From Puteibacter caeruleilacunae (GTDB lineage: Bacteria; Bacteroidota; Bacteroidia; Bacteroidales; Prolixibacteraceae), in NCBI GenBank assembly GCA_005217565.1, contig SJCO01000012.1:62001-126000 (forward strand): 64,000 nt of DNA, written 5' to 3'. The notes beneath the pieces were generated by a model. That model saw only the letters and a program-made list of their open reading frames with translations. It was not told where the DNA came from and did not search any database. The position numbers were made by a program, and so were the translations under genes. The first letter of the stretch is position 1. The number at the start of each line of letters is the position of its first letter. Positions 45,219 through 55,565 of the stretch are shown here, piece by piece.

Positions 45219-45950
45219 CTCACCAGCTGAACTTACTTTTTGGAAGGCTTCTTTTGCAGCTTTCTGCTGTGCATCCTTTTTTGAGCTTCCATAACCTTTA
45301 CCCATAATCTCATTCTCAATTTCAATTACGGCCATAAATAAAGGTCCTTTAGTCCCACTCGACTCTTCTGTAGTCTCAAAATTGATTTGTTTCTTATACT
45401 TCTGTCCCCATTCAATAAGCTGACTCTTAAAATTGGCATCATGCATCTCTATTTCATCCAAGTCAACAAAGCGATTGATAACCCTTTTAACAATCACTCG
45501 TCTAGCGGCATAATAACCTTTATCCAAATAAACAGCTCCAATCAACGCCTCAAAAGCATCTCCGTAAATATGACTATTAGGAATATTACCATTGGTATTT
45601 GAACGCACATAGCTATACAAGCCAGTCTGATACGTTAATTGAGTCAGGAAACTTCTATTTACCAGTTTAGAGCGCATTTGAGTCATAAACCCTTCGTCTC
45701 TATGAGGAAATCGATTGTACAAGAATTCAGCAATCACAGCACCCAAGATAGCATCTCCAAGATACTCCAATCGCTCATTATTAATTATATATCCCCTTGA
45801 ATTGGTCTCCGAAGCAGACCTATGAATTAAGGCGGTTTCATATAATTTAATATTGCCAGGTTTGAAGCCTAACAACGATTTTAAAAACAAATAAAACTCC
45901 TTCCTGTTGCCAGAAAAGAGTCTTATTCGTTGTAAAAAATATCTTATCAC
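45198..45950 (-). CDS. rnc: ribonuclease III
   Basis: A 250-residue double-strand-specific RNase that processes rRNA precursors and structured RNAs. The family signature NERLEYLGDAILGAVIAEFLY appears as NERLEYLGDA and ILGAVIAE. Further acidic metal ligands lie in GDAFEALIGAVYLDKG. A C-terminal dsRNA-binding domain follows (DANFKSQLIEWGQK to KKDAQQKAAKEAF). It is 6 nt after fabF in the acpP-fabF-rnc order common in bacteria. The stop codon lies in the loop of a hairpin. Confidence 0.96.
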   Translation of the reverse strand: MIRYFLQRIRLFSGNRKEFYLFLKSLLGFKPGNIKLYETALIHRSASETNSRGYIINNERLEYLGDAILGAVIAEFLYNRFPHRDEGFMTQMRSKLVNRSFLTQLTYQTGLYSYVRSNTNGNIPNSHIYGDAFEALIGAVYLDKGYYAARRVIVKRVINRFVDLDEIEMHDANFKSQLIEWGQKYKKQINFETTEESSGTKGPLFMAVIEIENEIMGKGYGSSKKDAQQKAAKEAFQKVSSAGEQKNSEA

Positions 45951-45956
45951 CTTAGA

Positions 45957-47198
45957 TTAAGATAATTTTTTTAATACCACTGTTGCATTGTGTCCACCGA
46001 AACCGAAAGTATTCGAAAGTGCCACGTTGATTTCACGCTCTTTTGCAACATTGAACGTATAATCTAGATCTGGAACTTCCTCATCTCTTTCAAATTGGTT
46101 AATTGTTGGAGGAACAGTGCTGTTTTGCATTGCCAAAATACTAGCAATAGTTTCAACTGCTCCAGCTGCTCCCAATAAGTGACCAGTCATTGACTTAGTT
46201 GAACTAATACTTAATTTTTTAGCATGCTCGCCAAACACATTAATAATTGCCTTTGGCTCTGCAACATCTCCTAATCCAGTTGAAGTACCATGTACATTTA
46301 CATAGTCAACATCCTCTGGAGAAAGACCTGCATCTTCAAGTGCTTGTCTCATCACATTAGTCGCACCAGCACCATTTGGATCTGGAGCAGTCATGTGATA
46401 AGCATCACAAGTCATACCACCACCTGCTAATTCAGCATAAATAGTAGCACCTCTTTTTACTGCATGCTCATACTCTTCCAGAATCAATGCTCCAGCACCT
46501 TCAGCCATCACAAATCCATCACGATCTTTGTCGAACGGACGTGATGCGGTTTTAGGATCATCATTTCTAGTTGAAATAGCACGCATGGAATTGAAACCAC
46601 ATACCCCAGCTTGATTAACTGCAGCCTCAGCTCCTCCTGAGATAATTACATCAGCTTTTCCCATGCGAATGTAATTAACTGCATCAACAAGCGCATGAGT
46701 TGATGAAGCGCAAGCACTTACAGTTGTATAATTCACCCCTTTGAAACCATGCTCAATAGCAATCATTCCATTGGCGATGTTTGCAATCATTTTAGGAATA
46801 AAGAATGGAGAAAACTTTGGATTTTCATCTTTATAAGCATGTACTTCATTAAAGAATGTTTCCAAACCACCGATTCCTACTCCCAAGATAACTCCTGCTC
46901 GTTCCTGATTAATCTCATCTGTGTTAAGCCCTGAATCTTTTACAGCCTGATTGGCAGCAATGATTGCAAATTGAGTATATAAATCATACTTTCTTGCAGT
47001 CTTTCTGTCAAAATAATCTGTTGGATTATAGTTCTTAACCTCACAGGCGAATTGAGTTTTTTGCTTGGAGGCATCAAAACGAGTAATTGGGGCAGCCCCA
47101 CTAACTCCGTTTCGTAATCCATCCCAGAATTCGGCAACATTATTCCCTAAAGGGTTAATCGTTCCCATGCCTGTTACAACTACTCGTTTCAATTCCAT
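45957..47198 (-). CDS. fabF: beta-ketoacyl-ACP synthase II
   Basis: A 413-residue condensing enzyme of fatty-acid elongation. The catalytic triad is visible: Cys in VSACASSTHA, His in VNVHGTSTGLGD and His in KSMTGHLLGAAG. RVVVTGMGTINPLG is the usual N terminus, and the end TFGFGGHNATVVL is normal. It lies 26 nt after acpP, its substrate carrier, and 6 nt before rnc. Confidence 0.97.
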   Translation of the reverse strand: MELKRVVVTGMGTINPLGNNVAEFWDGLRNGVSGAAPITRFDASKQKTQFACEVKNYNPTDYFDRKTARKYDLYTQFAIIAANQAVKDSGLNTDEINQERAGVILGVGIGGLETFFNEVHAYKDENPKFSPFFIPKMIANIANGMIAIEHGFKGVNYTTVSACASSTHALVDAVNYIRMGKADVIISGGAEAAVNQAGVCGFNSMRAISTRNDDPKTASRPFDKDRDGFVMAEGAGALILEEYEHAVKRGATIYAELAGGGMTCDAYHMTAPDPNGAGATNVMRQALEDAGLSPEDVDYVNVHGTSTGLGDVAEPKAIINVFGEHAKKLSISSTKSMTGHLLGAAGAVETIASILAMQNSTVPPTINQFERDEEVPDLDYTFNVAKEREINVALSNTFGFGGHNATVVLKKLS

Positions 47199-47224
47199 GA
47201 AGAATAATTTTTCAGTTTATAAAA

Positions 47225-47467
47225 TTACGCGTTTTTAACTGCCTCGTCAATATGAGCTACAGCTTCTCCTACTGTTCCAATTTTCTCTGCTTGATCATCT
47301 GGAATAGCAATGTTGAATTCTTTTTCGAATTCCATAATCAACTCTACAGTATCTAATGAATCTGCACCCAAGTCGTTGGTGAATGATGCTTCGTTTACTA
47401 CTTCGTTCTCATCAACACCTAATTTGTCAACAATGATAGCTTTTACTTTAGCTGAAATGTCAGACAT
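47225..47467 (-). CDS. acpP: acyl carrier protein
   Basis: An 80-residue acidic helical carrier. Ser37 in [11 protein letters not shown] receives the phosphopantetheine arm. The sequence is complete and matches the family throughout ([19 protein letters not shown] reads in the second half). First gene of the acpP-fabF-rnc operon. Confidence 0.97.
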   Translation of the reverse strand: MSDISAKVKAIIVDKLGVDENEVVNEASFTNDLGADSLDTVELIMEFEKEFNIAIPDDQAEKIGTVGEAVAHIDEAVKNA

Positions 47468-47518
47468 AACTTAAAATTTTAATTAATAAATCAATTACAT
47501 TTAAAAAATTTCGGCCTG

Positions 47519-47550
47519 CAAAGTAATAAATTTTAAACAAATAAAATCAA
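47519..47550 (-). promoter_or_regulatory. probable promoter of acpP
   Basis: On the minus strand TTG (complement of 47548-47550), a 21-nt spacer and TTACTTTG (complement of 47519-47526), which is one mismatch from TAnnTTTG. It would give a leader of about 45 nt. Confidence 0.4.
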
Positions 47551-47657
47551 GTTTTTTTTAATTAATTCCTCTACTTAGGCTTTTACAACGCACTTAAAAC
47601 CTTTATCTTTATAATTTTTAAAACACACATTCGAAAAGTTCAAAAAATACCCGACTT

Positions 47658-48221
47658 ATGAAACGAATTGCCATTTTTGCTTCAGGATCAGGATCCAATG
47701 CTCAATGTATTGCAGCGTATTTTAAAACCAACAATCAGGTATCGGTAGAATGTATCGTATGCAACAATCCCAATGCTAAAGTTCTTGATAGAGCAAGAAA
47801 GTTTGGTATTCCGACTATATTAATAAATAGAAGCCAGTTTCTCGAAACCGATGAGGTGGTACAGACACTTCTCGATAAAAACATAGATTTAATTGTATTG
47901 GCTGGATTCCTCTGGTTAATTCCCAAAAACCTCATTCAAAACTTCCAGATTATAAATATACATCCAGCATTACTCCCTCAATATGGAGGGAAAGGGATGT
48001 ATGGGATGAACGTCCACCGAGCAGTTGTTAATAACAAGGAAACAGAAACAGGTATCACCATTCATATGGTTAACGAAAAATATGACGAAGGAAAGATTGT
48101 TTTTCAAACTACCTGCGAAGTCACTCCTTCTGATTCACCAGAAAGAGTGGCTGAAAAAGTTCATCAACTAGAACACAAACATTATCCTCAAGTAATTGAG
48201 AAGATAATTAGTGAACTGTAA
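47658..48221 (+). CDS. purN: phosphoribosylglycinamide formyltransferase
   Basis: A 187-residue enzyme that formylates GAR with 10-formyl-tetrahydrofolate in purine synthesis. FASGSGSNAQ binds the phosphate, and the catalytic triad is Asn100, His102 (IINIHPALLP) and Asp143 (KYDEG). GKGMYGMNVHRAV is the usual Bacteroidota version of the following loop. It stands alone and is convergent with the M23 peptidase gene, 7 nt away. One-mismatch promoter-like sequence (TATCTTTA) lies near 47605. Confidence 0.96.
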   Translation: MKRIAIFASGSGSNAQCIAAYFKTNNQVSVECIVCNNPNAKVLDRARKFGIPTILINRSQFLETDEVVQTLLDKNIDLIVLAGFLWLIPKNLIQNFQIINIHPALLPQYGGKGMYGMNVHRAVVNNKETETGITIHMVNEKYDEGKIVFQTTCEVTPSDSPERVAEKVHQLEHKHYPQVIEKIISEL

Positions 48222-48228
48222 TCAAGTC

Positions 48229-49545
48229 CTATTTTACTGATTCCGCGATATCTGATGTAGGAATACTATCTAATATTGCGGGATTAGATATTTGATTTTT
48301 ATTTATAGCCTGTAACCTTTTAACGACTGAATCGCTTACAGTTTTAAAACGCGGCATTAAATTTACAGTAATTGAATCCCCTGAAGGTGATTCCATTTTT
48401 AATGGATTGATCGCATGACCATTTCTGAATACTCTAAAGTCCAGGTGAGGACCTGTTGCTAAACCTGTCCTTCCAACATACCCAATAACCTGTCCTTGTT
48501 CCACTCTTACTCCTGCTTTGATTCCTTTCGCAAATCCATTCAAGTGCATGTATTGTGTTTTATACACTCCATTATGTTTTATTTCAACATAATTACCTGC
48601 ACCTCTTCTTTGGTATGCGCGCTTAGTAACCACTCCATCTCCAATAGAACGTACTGGTGTACCTGTTGCGGCAGCATAGTCAACACCTAAATGTGGACGT
48701 ACAATCTTTAATACTGGATGTTTACGTGCATAAGAAAATCCAGAGGATACTCTTGAATACTTCAATGGTGCTTTCAGAAAAGCTTTCTGTAAATTCTGCC
48801 CTTCCTCATCGTAATAGCCCATTTTTTCACCGTTCTTAAATCGGATCCCCCAATAATCTTTTCCCATATGGTTGATCAATGCTGCTTGTATTTTACCTAA
48901 ACCAATTGGCACGCTATCAACATAATTCTCTTCGTAAATAACCTTAAACTGATCCCCCTTTTTGATTCCAAAGAAATCGATACTCCAGGCATAGATATCT
49001 GACAACTTATTAGATAATAATGGATTCACTCCATTATCTACCATCGCATTCCAAAATGAAGACTCAATAGTACCAGTAGCTTCTTTTAAAACAACCTGCA
49101 CCTCTTTCTGACCTGTGGTAACCGTTAAGCTATCCTTAAGCTCATAAACGATATAGTCAGTTTTATCAATCTCGTATACCCAATACTTTAAGGCCATCAT
49201 TGAATCCTTCTCAAAGAAACCAACCCAATTATTTCCTCTCTTTATTTTACGTACATCAAAGGTGGATTTTGAAAGTTTCGCTATTTTATGAATTGTCCTT
49301 CCACTAACACCTAACTTTCCTAGAATTTTCCCTAAGCTTTCATTGCGACCAACAACATCACTTTGCAAGGCAAATGAATCTACAGGAATTCCATACTTTA
49401 AAACTGGAGTTGGAGCAACTTCTAAGCTATCAATAATTTCACCGACAATCCGTTCTTCCTGTTTGACGCCAAATCGTTTCCCAATAAAAAATGCAACTAC
49501 AATTAACAACACTATAACAATACCAATTGGGACGATTCTCTTCAT
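48229..49545 (-). CDS. M23-family (LytM) peptidoglycan endopeptidase-like protein
   Basis: A 438-residue protein with an N-terminal membrane anchor (MKRIVPIGIVIVLLIVVAFF) when started at the ATG at 49545; an in-frame ATG at 49593 would add 16 unlikely residues. The middle region resembles the OapA/LysM-like part of MepM-type enzymes. The M23 domain has His285 and Asp289 (HLGVD) and His334 (YMH), but the usual HxH reads His367-Leu-Asp369 (PHLDF), so one residue of the motif is changed. It probably cuts stem-peptide cross-links in the periplasm, or regulates an amidase if inactive. Confidence 0.9.
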   Translation of the reverse strand: MKRIVPIGIVIVLLIVVAFFIGKRFGVKQEERIVGEIIDSLEVAPTPVLKYGIPVDSFALQSDVVGRNESLGKILGKLGVSGRTIHKIAKLSKSTFDVRKIKRGNNWVGFFEKDSMMALKYWVYEIDKTDYIVYELKDSLTVTTGQKEVQVVLKEATGTIESSFWNAMVDNGVNPLLSNKLSDIYAWSIDFFGIKKGDQFKVIYEENYVDSVPIGLGKIQAALINHMGKDYWGIRFKNGEKMGYYDEEGQNLQKAFLKAPLKYSRVSSGFSYARKHPVLKIVRPHLGVDYAAATGTPVRSIGDGVVTKRAYQRRGAGNYVEIKHNGVYKTQYMHLNGFAKGIKAGVRVEQGQVIGYVGRTGLATGPHLDFRVFRNGHAINPLKMESPSGDSITVNLMPRFKTVSDSVVKRLQAINKNQISNPAILDSIPTSDIAESVK

Positions 49546-49702
49546 ACGACAATTCTTATTAAATGATTTACAATTTTCTGTGATGAGACACAAAAATAAT
49601 AACTATTCCGGAGGCAGTCTCACATCTTCCCAACTTCTTTTTTCAATCTGGGTAAAAAAATGTCACCTGGGATCTTACAGCCCTGAATCAATGCGATAAA
49701 TT

Positions 49703-49740
49703 AAAACAAAAAAAGAACCAGATTACAAAACCTGATTCTT
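49703..49740 (-). terminator. terminator of the YitT-family gene
   Basis: On the minus strand AAGAATCAGG and CTGGTTCTT pair with a G-U and are followed by TTTTTTTGTTTT. It lies about 40 nt after the stop codon. Confidence 0.7.
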
Positions 49741-49779
49741 TTCCCTCAACTTACACACTTAAGTTATAGTGTAGTCTCC

Positions 49780-50640
49780 TTAATACTTTATCTTCTCAAA
49801 TCCTTGTCCATATACTCCCATCACATTTCCCATGGAAATAAAGGCATCTGGATCTAATTGCTTAATCATTCGAAAAATAGAGCTAGTCTCCCGCTTTCGC
49901 ACTACAGTCATTATAATCTTTACATCCTGTTTCGTATACCAACCTGTTCCATCGAGAACAGTCAATCCACGATTGGTTTGATGAACGATATAATCTGCAA
50001 TCTCCTCATGTCGCTTAGAGAAAATGAATATCTGTGTAGACTGTTTTGCTCCATTCAACACAGCATCAATTGCATAAGCAACCACCCCCATTTGAACAAA
50101 ACCATACACTAATTTCTCCAACGATTGAAAGACAAACCATGAAGAAGAAATAATTAACACATCACACAACATCATTATTCTACCAGGACTAATATTGCGA
50201 TATTTATTTATGATCAACGCAATAATATCCGTTCCTCCAGTACTACCTCCTTGTGTAAAAACAATACCAAGTCCCACTCCTCCAAGTATTCCACCAAGCA
50301 CTGTAGCAAGAAAGGTATCCTGTATAATGGGATCTTTGATAAATTCCTGCATAAAGGCCAGCATAAACGACATAAACGACATACTAAATATCGTCTTCAC
50401 GCCAAAACTGGCTCCAAGAATTTTCCACGCAAGAACTAACAAAATACAGTTAATCCCAAAATATGTGTAACCAACAGGAATTCCTGTTGCATAAAAGATG
50501 GTAGCACCTACACCACTGATGCCACCCCCTGTAATCTCTGCCGGGATCAAGAATGCAACCCAAGCTAAAGAATACAAAATACAACCAAACGTAATAATCA
50601 CATACGTTTTGATCTCTGTAGCTAACTTTCCTTTTAACAT
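49780..50640 (-). CDS. YitT-family membrane protein
   Basis: A 286-residue protein with five or six membrane helices in its first ~190 residues (the DUF161/YitT unit, with GGGISGVG and QGGSTGGTDIIA) and a soluble C-terminal DUF2179 domain of about 90 residues. The biochemical role of the family is not established; transport or sensing has been proposed. It is a single gene with a clear terminator, divergent from none of its neighbours and 95 nt after leuS. Nothing unusual in the sequence. Confidence 0.9.
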   Translation of the reverse strand: MLKGKLATEIKTYVIITFGCILYSLAWVAFLIPAEITGGGISGVGATIFYATGIPVGYTYFGINCILLVLAWKILGASFGVKTIFSMSFMSFMLAFMQEFIKDPIIQDTFLATVLGGILGGVGLGIVFTQGGSTGGTDIIALIINKYRNISPGRIMMLCDVLIISSSWFVFQSLEKLVYGFVQMGVVAYAIDAVLNGAKQSTQIFIFSKRHEEIADYIVHQTNRGLTVLDGTGWYTKQDVKIIMTVVRKRETSSIFRMIKQLDPDAFISMGNVMGVYGQGFEKIKY

Positions 50641-50667
50641 TTCTCTCTCAAATACAAAATTCTACTT

Positions 50668-50708
50668 TCAAACAAAACAAAAGCACAAGATTTAGAACCT
50701 TGTGCTTT
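50668..50708 (-). terminator. terminator of leuS
   Basis: On the minus strand AAAGCACAAG and CTTGTGCTTT form a perfect 10-bp stem with a 9-nt loop, followed by TGTTTTGTTTG. It starts 28 nt after the stop codon. Confidence 0.75.
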
Positions 50709-50735
50709 CTATTAAATAAGGTCTAAAATTTCATA

Positions 50736-53519
50736 CTAAATAACGACGTTAATAATCTTTTTTGGAACAATGATTACTTTCTTCGGTGTCTTTCCATCCA
50801 ACCATCGTTGCGAAGCTTCATTTTCCAACACTGTCTTTTCAATTTCAGCACGATCCATATCTACTGGTAACTCCAGCTTAAATCGCATCTTTCCATTGAA
50901 TGATACTGGATAAGTAAAGTTGTTCTCCTTCAAGTAATCTTCATTCAATACAGGGAACTCAGCCTCAGTTATAGAACCTTCATTACCCAATACTTTCCAA
51001 AGTTCCTCACAAATGTGTGGAGCAAAAGGAGCAAGAATTCCGATAAATCCTTCCAAAACCTCTTTCTTGTTACACTTCAACGACGATAACTCATTCACAC
51101 AAATCATGAACGCACTCACAGATGTATTGAATGAAAAACGAAGAATATCGTCCTCAACTTTCTTGATTGTCTTATGAAGTGTCTTCAATTCTTCTGCAGT
51201 CGCCTTTTCATCTGAAACATTCACATTTCCGGATGCATCATAGAATAAACGCCACAATTTTCTTAAGAATTTATGTACTCCATCAATTCCGTTAGTGTCC
51301 CAAGGCTTATGTGCCTCCAATGGTCCAAGGAACATCTCATACAAACGCAAAGTATCTGCACCGTAGTCCTCAACAATAACGTCTGGATTAACAACGTTAA
51401 ACATTGATTTAGACATCTTCTCTACGGCCCATCCACAAATGTATTTACCATCTTCAAGCACAAACTCGGCATCCTTATATTCTGGATTCCAGTTCTTAAA
51501 TGCCTCTGTGTCTAATATATCGTTCGATACCATATTCACATCAACATGAATTGGTGTAGTATCGTACTCTTTTCTCAAATTCAAAGAAACAAACTGATTG
51601 GTTCCTTTTACTCGATATACAAAATTAGATCTTCCCTGGATCATTCCCTGGTTTACTAACTTACGGAATGGTTCATCCTTACAAACCTTTTTAAGGTCGA
51701 ATAAGAATTTGTTCCAGAAACGAGAATATACCAAGTGACCGGTAGCATGCTCAGTACCTCCAATATACAAATCAACATCCTGCCAATATGAATTCGCTTC
51801 CTCAGAAACCAATTCTTCATCATTTTTAGGATCCATGTAACGCAAATAGTAAGCCGAAGATCCTGCAAATCCAGGCATCGTACTCAATTCTAATGGATAA
51901 CCATCTTTGGTCTTCCATTCCTTTGCTCTACCCAATGGTGGTTCTCCCGATTCAGTTGGAAGATATTTATCAATCTCTGGCAACTCTAAAGGTAACTGAT
52001 CTTCAGTTAATGGATAAGCAACTCCATCTTTGAAATAGATTGGGAATGGCTCTCCCCAGTAACGCTGGCGACTAAAAATAGCATCACGCAAACGATAGTT
52101 AACTTTTACTTTACCAATATTCTCTTCGTTAATATACTCCTTTGTTTTCTCAATTGCATCAGGAACGTTCATACCATTCAAGAATCCAGAGTTAATCATT
52201 ACTCCTTCTTTCGAGTCTTTCGAATCTTCCCAGGTTGCTGGATCTGTAGCTTCTTCTCCTGAAGGAACAACTACCTGAATAATTGGCAAATTAAAATGCT
52301 TAGCAAACGCGAAATCTCGACTATCATGACCTGGTACTGCCATAATTGCTCCTGTTCCATATCCTGCTAATACATAATCACTAATCCAAATTGGAATTTC
52401 TTCTTTGGTTAGAGGATTGACAGCATAAGAACCACTGAAAACACCGCTTACTCGTTTAACTTCTGTCAAACGCTCACGCTCAGTTCTCTTCTTAGTTTCT
52501 TCAAGGTATGCATCAACCGCTTCTTTTTGCTCTGAAGTTGTTAATTGTTGTACCAACTCACTCTCAGGAGCCAACACCATAAATGTTACACCGAATACAG
52601 TATCCGCTCTTGTGGTAAAGATATCCATTTCAACATCTGAATCCTTTACACAGAACTTCATCTCTGCACCTTCCGAACGACCAATCCAGTTACGTTGCAC
52701 CTCTTTTAATGAATCAGACCAATCAACAGTATCCAATCCATCTAATAAGCGAGGAGCATAAGCTGAAACACGAAGCAACCATTGCTTCATATTCTTCTGC
52801 TCAACAGGATGACCACCACGAACAGAAAGTCCTTCTTTTACTTCGTCATTCGCTAATACAGTTCCTAACGCAGGACACCAGTTAACCATGGTATCAGCCA
52901 AGTATGCCATACGGAAGTTCATCAACACATTCTGCTGATCTTTTTCCGACATTGCCTTCCACTCAGTTGCAGTAAACTCAAACTCTTCAGTCCCTGCAGC
53001 ATTAATATCAGCTGATCCATTTGCCTCAAATGCGGCAATTAATTTTTCAATTGGCTCTGCCTTCTGAGTTGCCTTGTCGTAATAATGACCGAACATCTGC
53101 AAGAAAGCCCATTGTGTCCAATGATAATACTTTGGATCACACGTTCTAACTTCACGACTCCAATCGTATGAAAAACCAATTTTATCTAACTGCTCCCGAT
53201 AACGCTTAATATTCTTTTCAGTAGTGATTGCCGGATGTTGACCAGTCTGAATAGCATATTGTTCTGCAGGCAAACCATAAGCATCGTATCCCATTGGATG
53301 CAATACATTAAAACCTTTCATACGTTTATAGCGACTATAGATATCCGAAGCGATATATCCCAGCGGATGACCAACATGGAGTCCTGCTCCCGATGGATAT
53401 GGGAACATGTCTAAAACATAGAACTTTGGCTTCTCTGAATCTACATCTACTTTGTAGGTATCATTTTCCTGCCAATATTTCTGCCATTTCTTTTCAATCT
53501 CTCTGAAATTGTAATCCAT
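50736..53519 (-). CDS. leuS: leucyl-tRNA synthetase
   Basis: A 927-residue class I synthetase. The HIGH motif reads HVGH in [12 protein letters not shown] (about residue 48) and the KMSKS loop is EKMSKSMFN. The editing CP1 domain has the [12 protein letters not shown] and [15 protein letters not shown] blocks. A segment around residues 150-190 ([13 protein letters not shown]) is an insertion typical of Bacteroidota LeuS. The C-terminal anticodon and tail domains are complete. Single-gene unit with its own promoter and terminator. Confidence 0.97.
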   Translation of the reverse strand: MDYNFREIEKKWQKYWQENDTYKVDVDSEKPKFYVLDMFPYPSGAGLHVGHPLGYIASDIYSRYKRMKGFNVLHPMGYDAYGLPAEQYAIQTGQHPAITTEKNIKRYREQLDKIGFSYDWSREVRTCDPKYYHWTQWAFLQMFGHYYDKATQKAEPIEKLIAAFEANGSADINAAGTEEFEFTATEWKAMSEKDQQNVLMNFRMAYLADTMVNWCPALGTVLANDEVKEGLSVRGGHPVEQKNMKQWLLRVSAYAPRLLDGLDTVDWSDSLKEVQRNWIGRSEGAEMKFCVKDSDVEMDIFTTRADTVFGVTFMVLAPESELVQQLTTSEQKEAVDAYLEETKKRTERERLTEVKRVSGVFSGSYAVNPLTKEEIPIWISDYVLAGYGTGAIMAVPGHDSRDFAFAKHFNLPIIQVVVPSGEEATDPATWEDSKDSKEGVMINSGFLNGMNVPDAIEKTKEYINEENIGKVKVNYRLRDAIFSRQRYWGEPFPIYFKDGVAYPLTEDQLPLELPEIDKYLPTESGEPPLGRAKEWKTKDGYPLELSTMPGFAGSSAYYLRYMDPKNDEELVSEEANSYWQDVDLYIGGTEHATGHLVYSRFWNKFLFDLKKVCKDEPFRKLVNQGMIQGRSNFVYRVKGTNQFVSLNLRKEYDTTPIHVDVNMVSNDILDTEAFKNWNPEYKDAEFVLEDGKYICGWAVEKMSKSMFNVVNPDVIVEDYGADTLRLYEMFLGPLEAHKPWDTNGIDGVHKFLRKLWRLFYDASGNVNVSDEKATAEELKTLHKTIKKVEDDILRFSFNTSVSAFMICVNELSSLKCNKKEVLEGFIGILAPFAPHICEELWKVLGNEGSITEAEFPVLNEDYLKENNFTYPVSFNGKMRFKLELPVDMDRAEIEKTVLENEASQRWLDGKTPKKVIIVPKKIINVVI

Positions 53520-53557
53520 TTTATTTTAAGCTATTAATCGAGTTTCTTACAAAGCTG

Positions 53558-53592
53558 CAAAATTAGAAAAACTTTTGCGAGAAGGGATCAAA
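53558..53592 (-). promoter_or_regulatory. promoter of leuS
   Basis: On the minus strand TTTG (complement of 53589-53592), a 23-nt spacer and an exact TAATTTTG -7 box (complement of 53558-53565). Transcription should begin about 32 nt before the leuS start. Confidence 0.5.
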
Positions 53593-53711
53593 ATTATTCG
53601 GAAAATCAATACATTCCCAACACTCTATTAACCATCCCTTCCATTTTCCAGAATGAATGATCTCAATACCACCATAAATCTTACTCCTTTCCCCTACTCT
53701 TTCCCCACCAA

Positions 53712-53777
53712 TACGGGCCTTTTACGGCTTAATGCCGTACGTGTGCCGTAAGAGGGCCGTAGTTGTAGCGTAAGAGA
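53712..53777 (+). repeat. six-unit 11-bp phased GCCGTA/TACGGC array
   Basis: Six related hexamers begin at 53712 (TACGGG), 53723 (TACGGC), 53734, 53745, 53756 (each GCCGTA) and 53767 (AGCGTA), at an exact 11-bp period. The first two are inverted relative to the others, so TACGGC-TTAAT-GCCGTA can form a hairpin. The spacers are unrelated to each other except for AGAGG/AGAGA. This could be a cooperative operator, since 11 bp is about one helical turn, or a short satellite. It lies about 150-215 bp before the first gdh. Confidence 0.75.
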
Positions 53778-53890
53778 TCAAGTCTCAAGGTTATTCTTTT
53801 CACCGCTCATTATTATCTAATGTTACATGTTGTTAATCATAGACTAAGCTCTCTTAACCATATAACACTATAACACATCATGCGTATCAT

Positions 53891-53907
53891 TTAGTAATTA
53901 TTACTAA
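53891..53907 (+). promoter_or_regulatory. 17-nt palindrome upstream of the first gdh
   Basis: TTAGTAAT-T-ATTACTAA is perfect and ends 18 nt before the start codon. It may be an operator or, if transcribed, a weak hairpin near the ribosome-binding region. Confidence 0.45.
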
Positions 53908-55284
<1,377 letters not shown>

Positions 55285-55310
55285 ACTCGTATTATATATA
55301 ATTGTGTAGA

Positions 55311-55338
55311 GTGGCACTTCCCATGAAGTGCCATTTTT
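55311..55338 (+). terminator. terminator after the first gdh
   Basis: GTGGCACTT (55311-55319) pairs with AAGTGCCAT (55326-55334) around a 6-nt loop, with TTTTTC immediately after. It separates the two gdh transcripts. Confidence 0.8.
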
Positions 55339-55500
55339 CATTACCGCATCAACTTTTCCGCCACATCCCCGAAAATTCGACATTCCCATTTATGAGAAAA
55401 ATCACAAAAAAATGAGTTTCTGCTATTAAACATATCTTCCAAACCCCTATCTTGTTGAGTATCTGTATTTTAAAAATTTAACACCTTTTTAATATTTCCC

Positions 55501-55529
55501 TTGCCGATATCAAGAAATCTATACCTTTG
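55501..55529 (+). promoter_or_regulatory. promoter of the second gdh
   Basis: TTG (55501-55503), an 18-nt spacer and TACCTTTG (55522-55529) match the Bacteroidota promoter. Transcription should begin near 55536, inside an inverted repeat. Confidence 0.65.
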
Positions 55530-55530
55530 A

Positions 55531-55547
55531 AATGAATTCAATTCATT
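55531..55547 (+). promoter_or_regulatory. inverted repeat at the second gdh transcription start
   Basis: AATGAAT-TCA-ATTCATT is a perfect 7-bp inverted repeat covering the predicted start of transcription. The position suits a repressor operator. Confidence 0.4.
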
Positions 55548-55565
55548 AACTATAACAAAAAGGAT

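Noticed and set aside
53712-53777. The repeat array as a CRISPR
   Set aside because: Units are only 6 bp with 5-bp spacers, and no cas genes are nearby.
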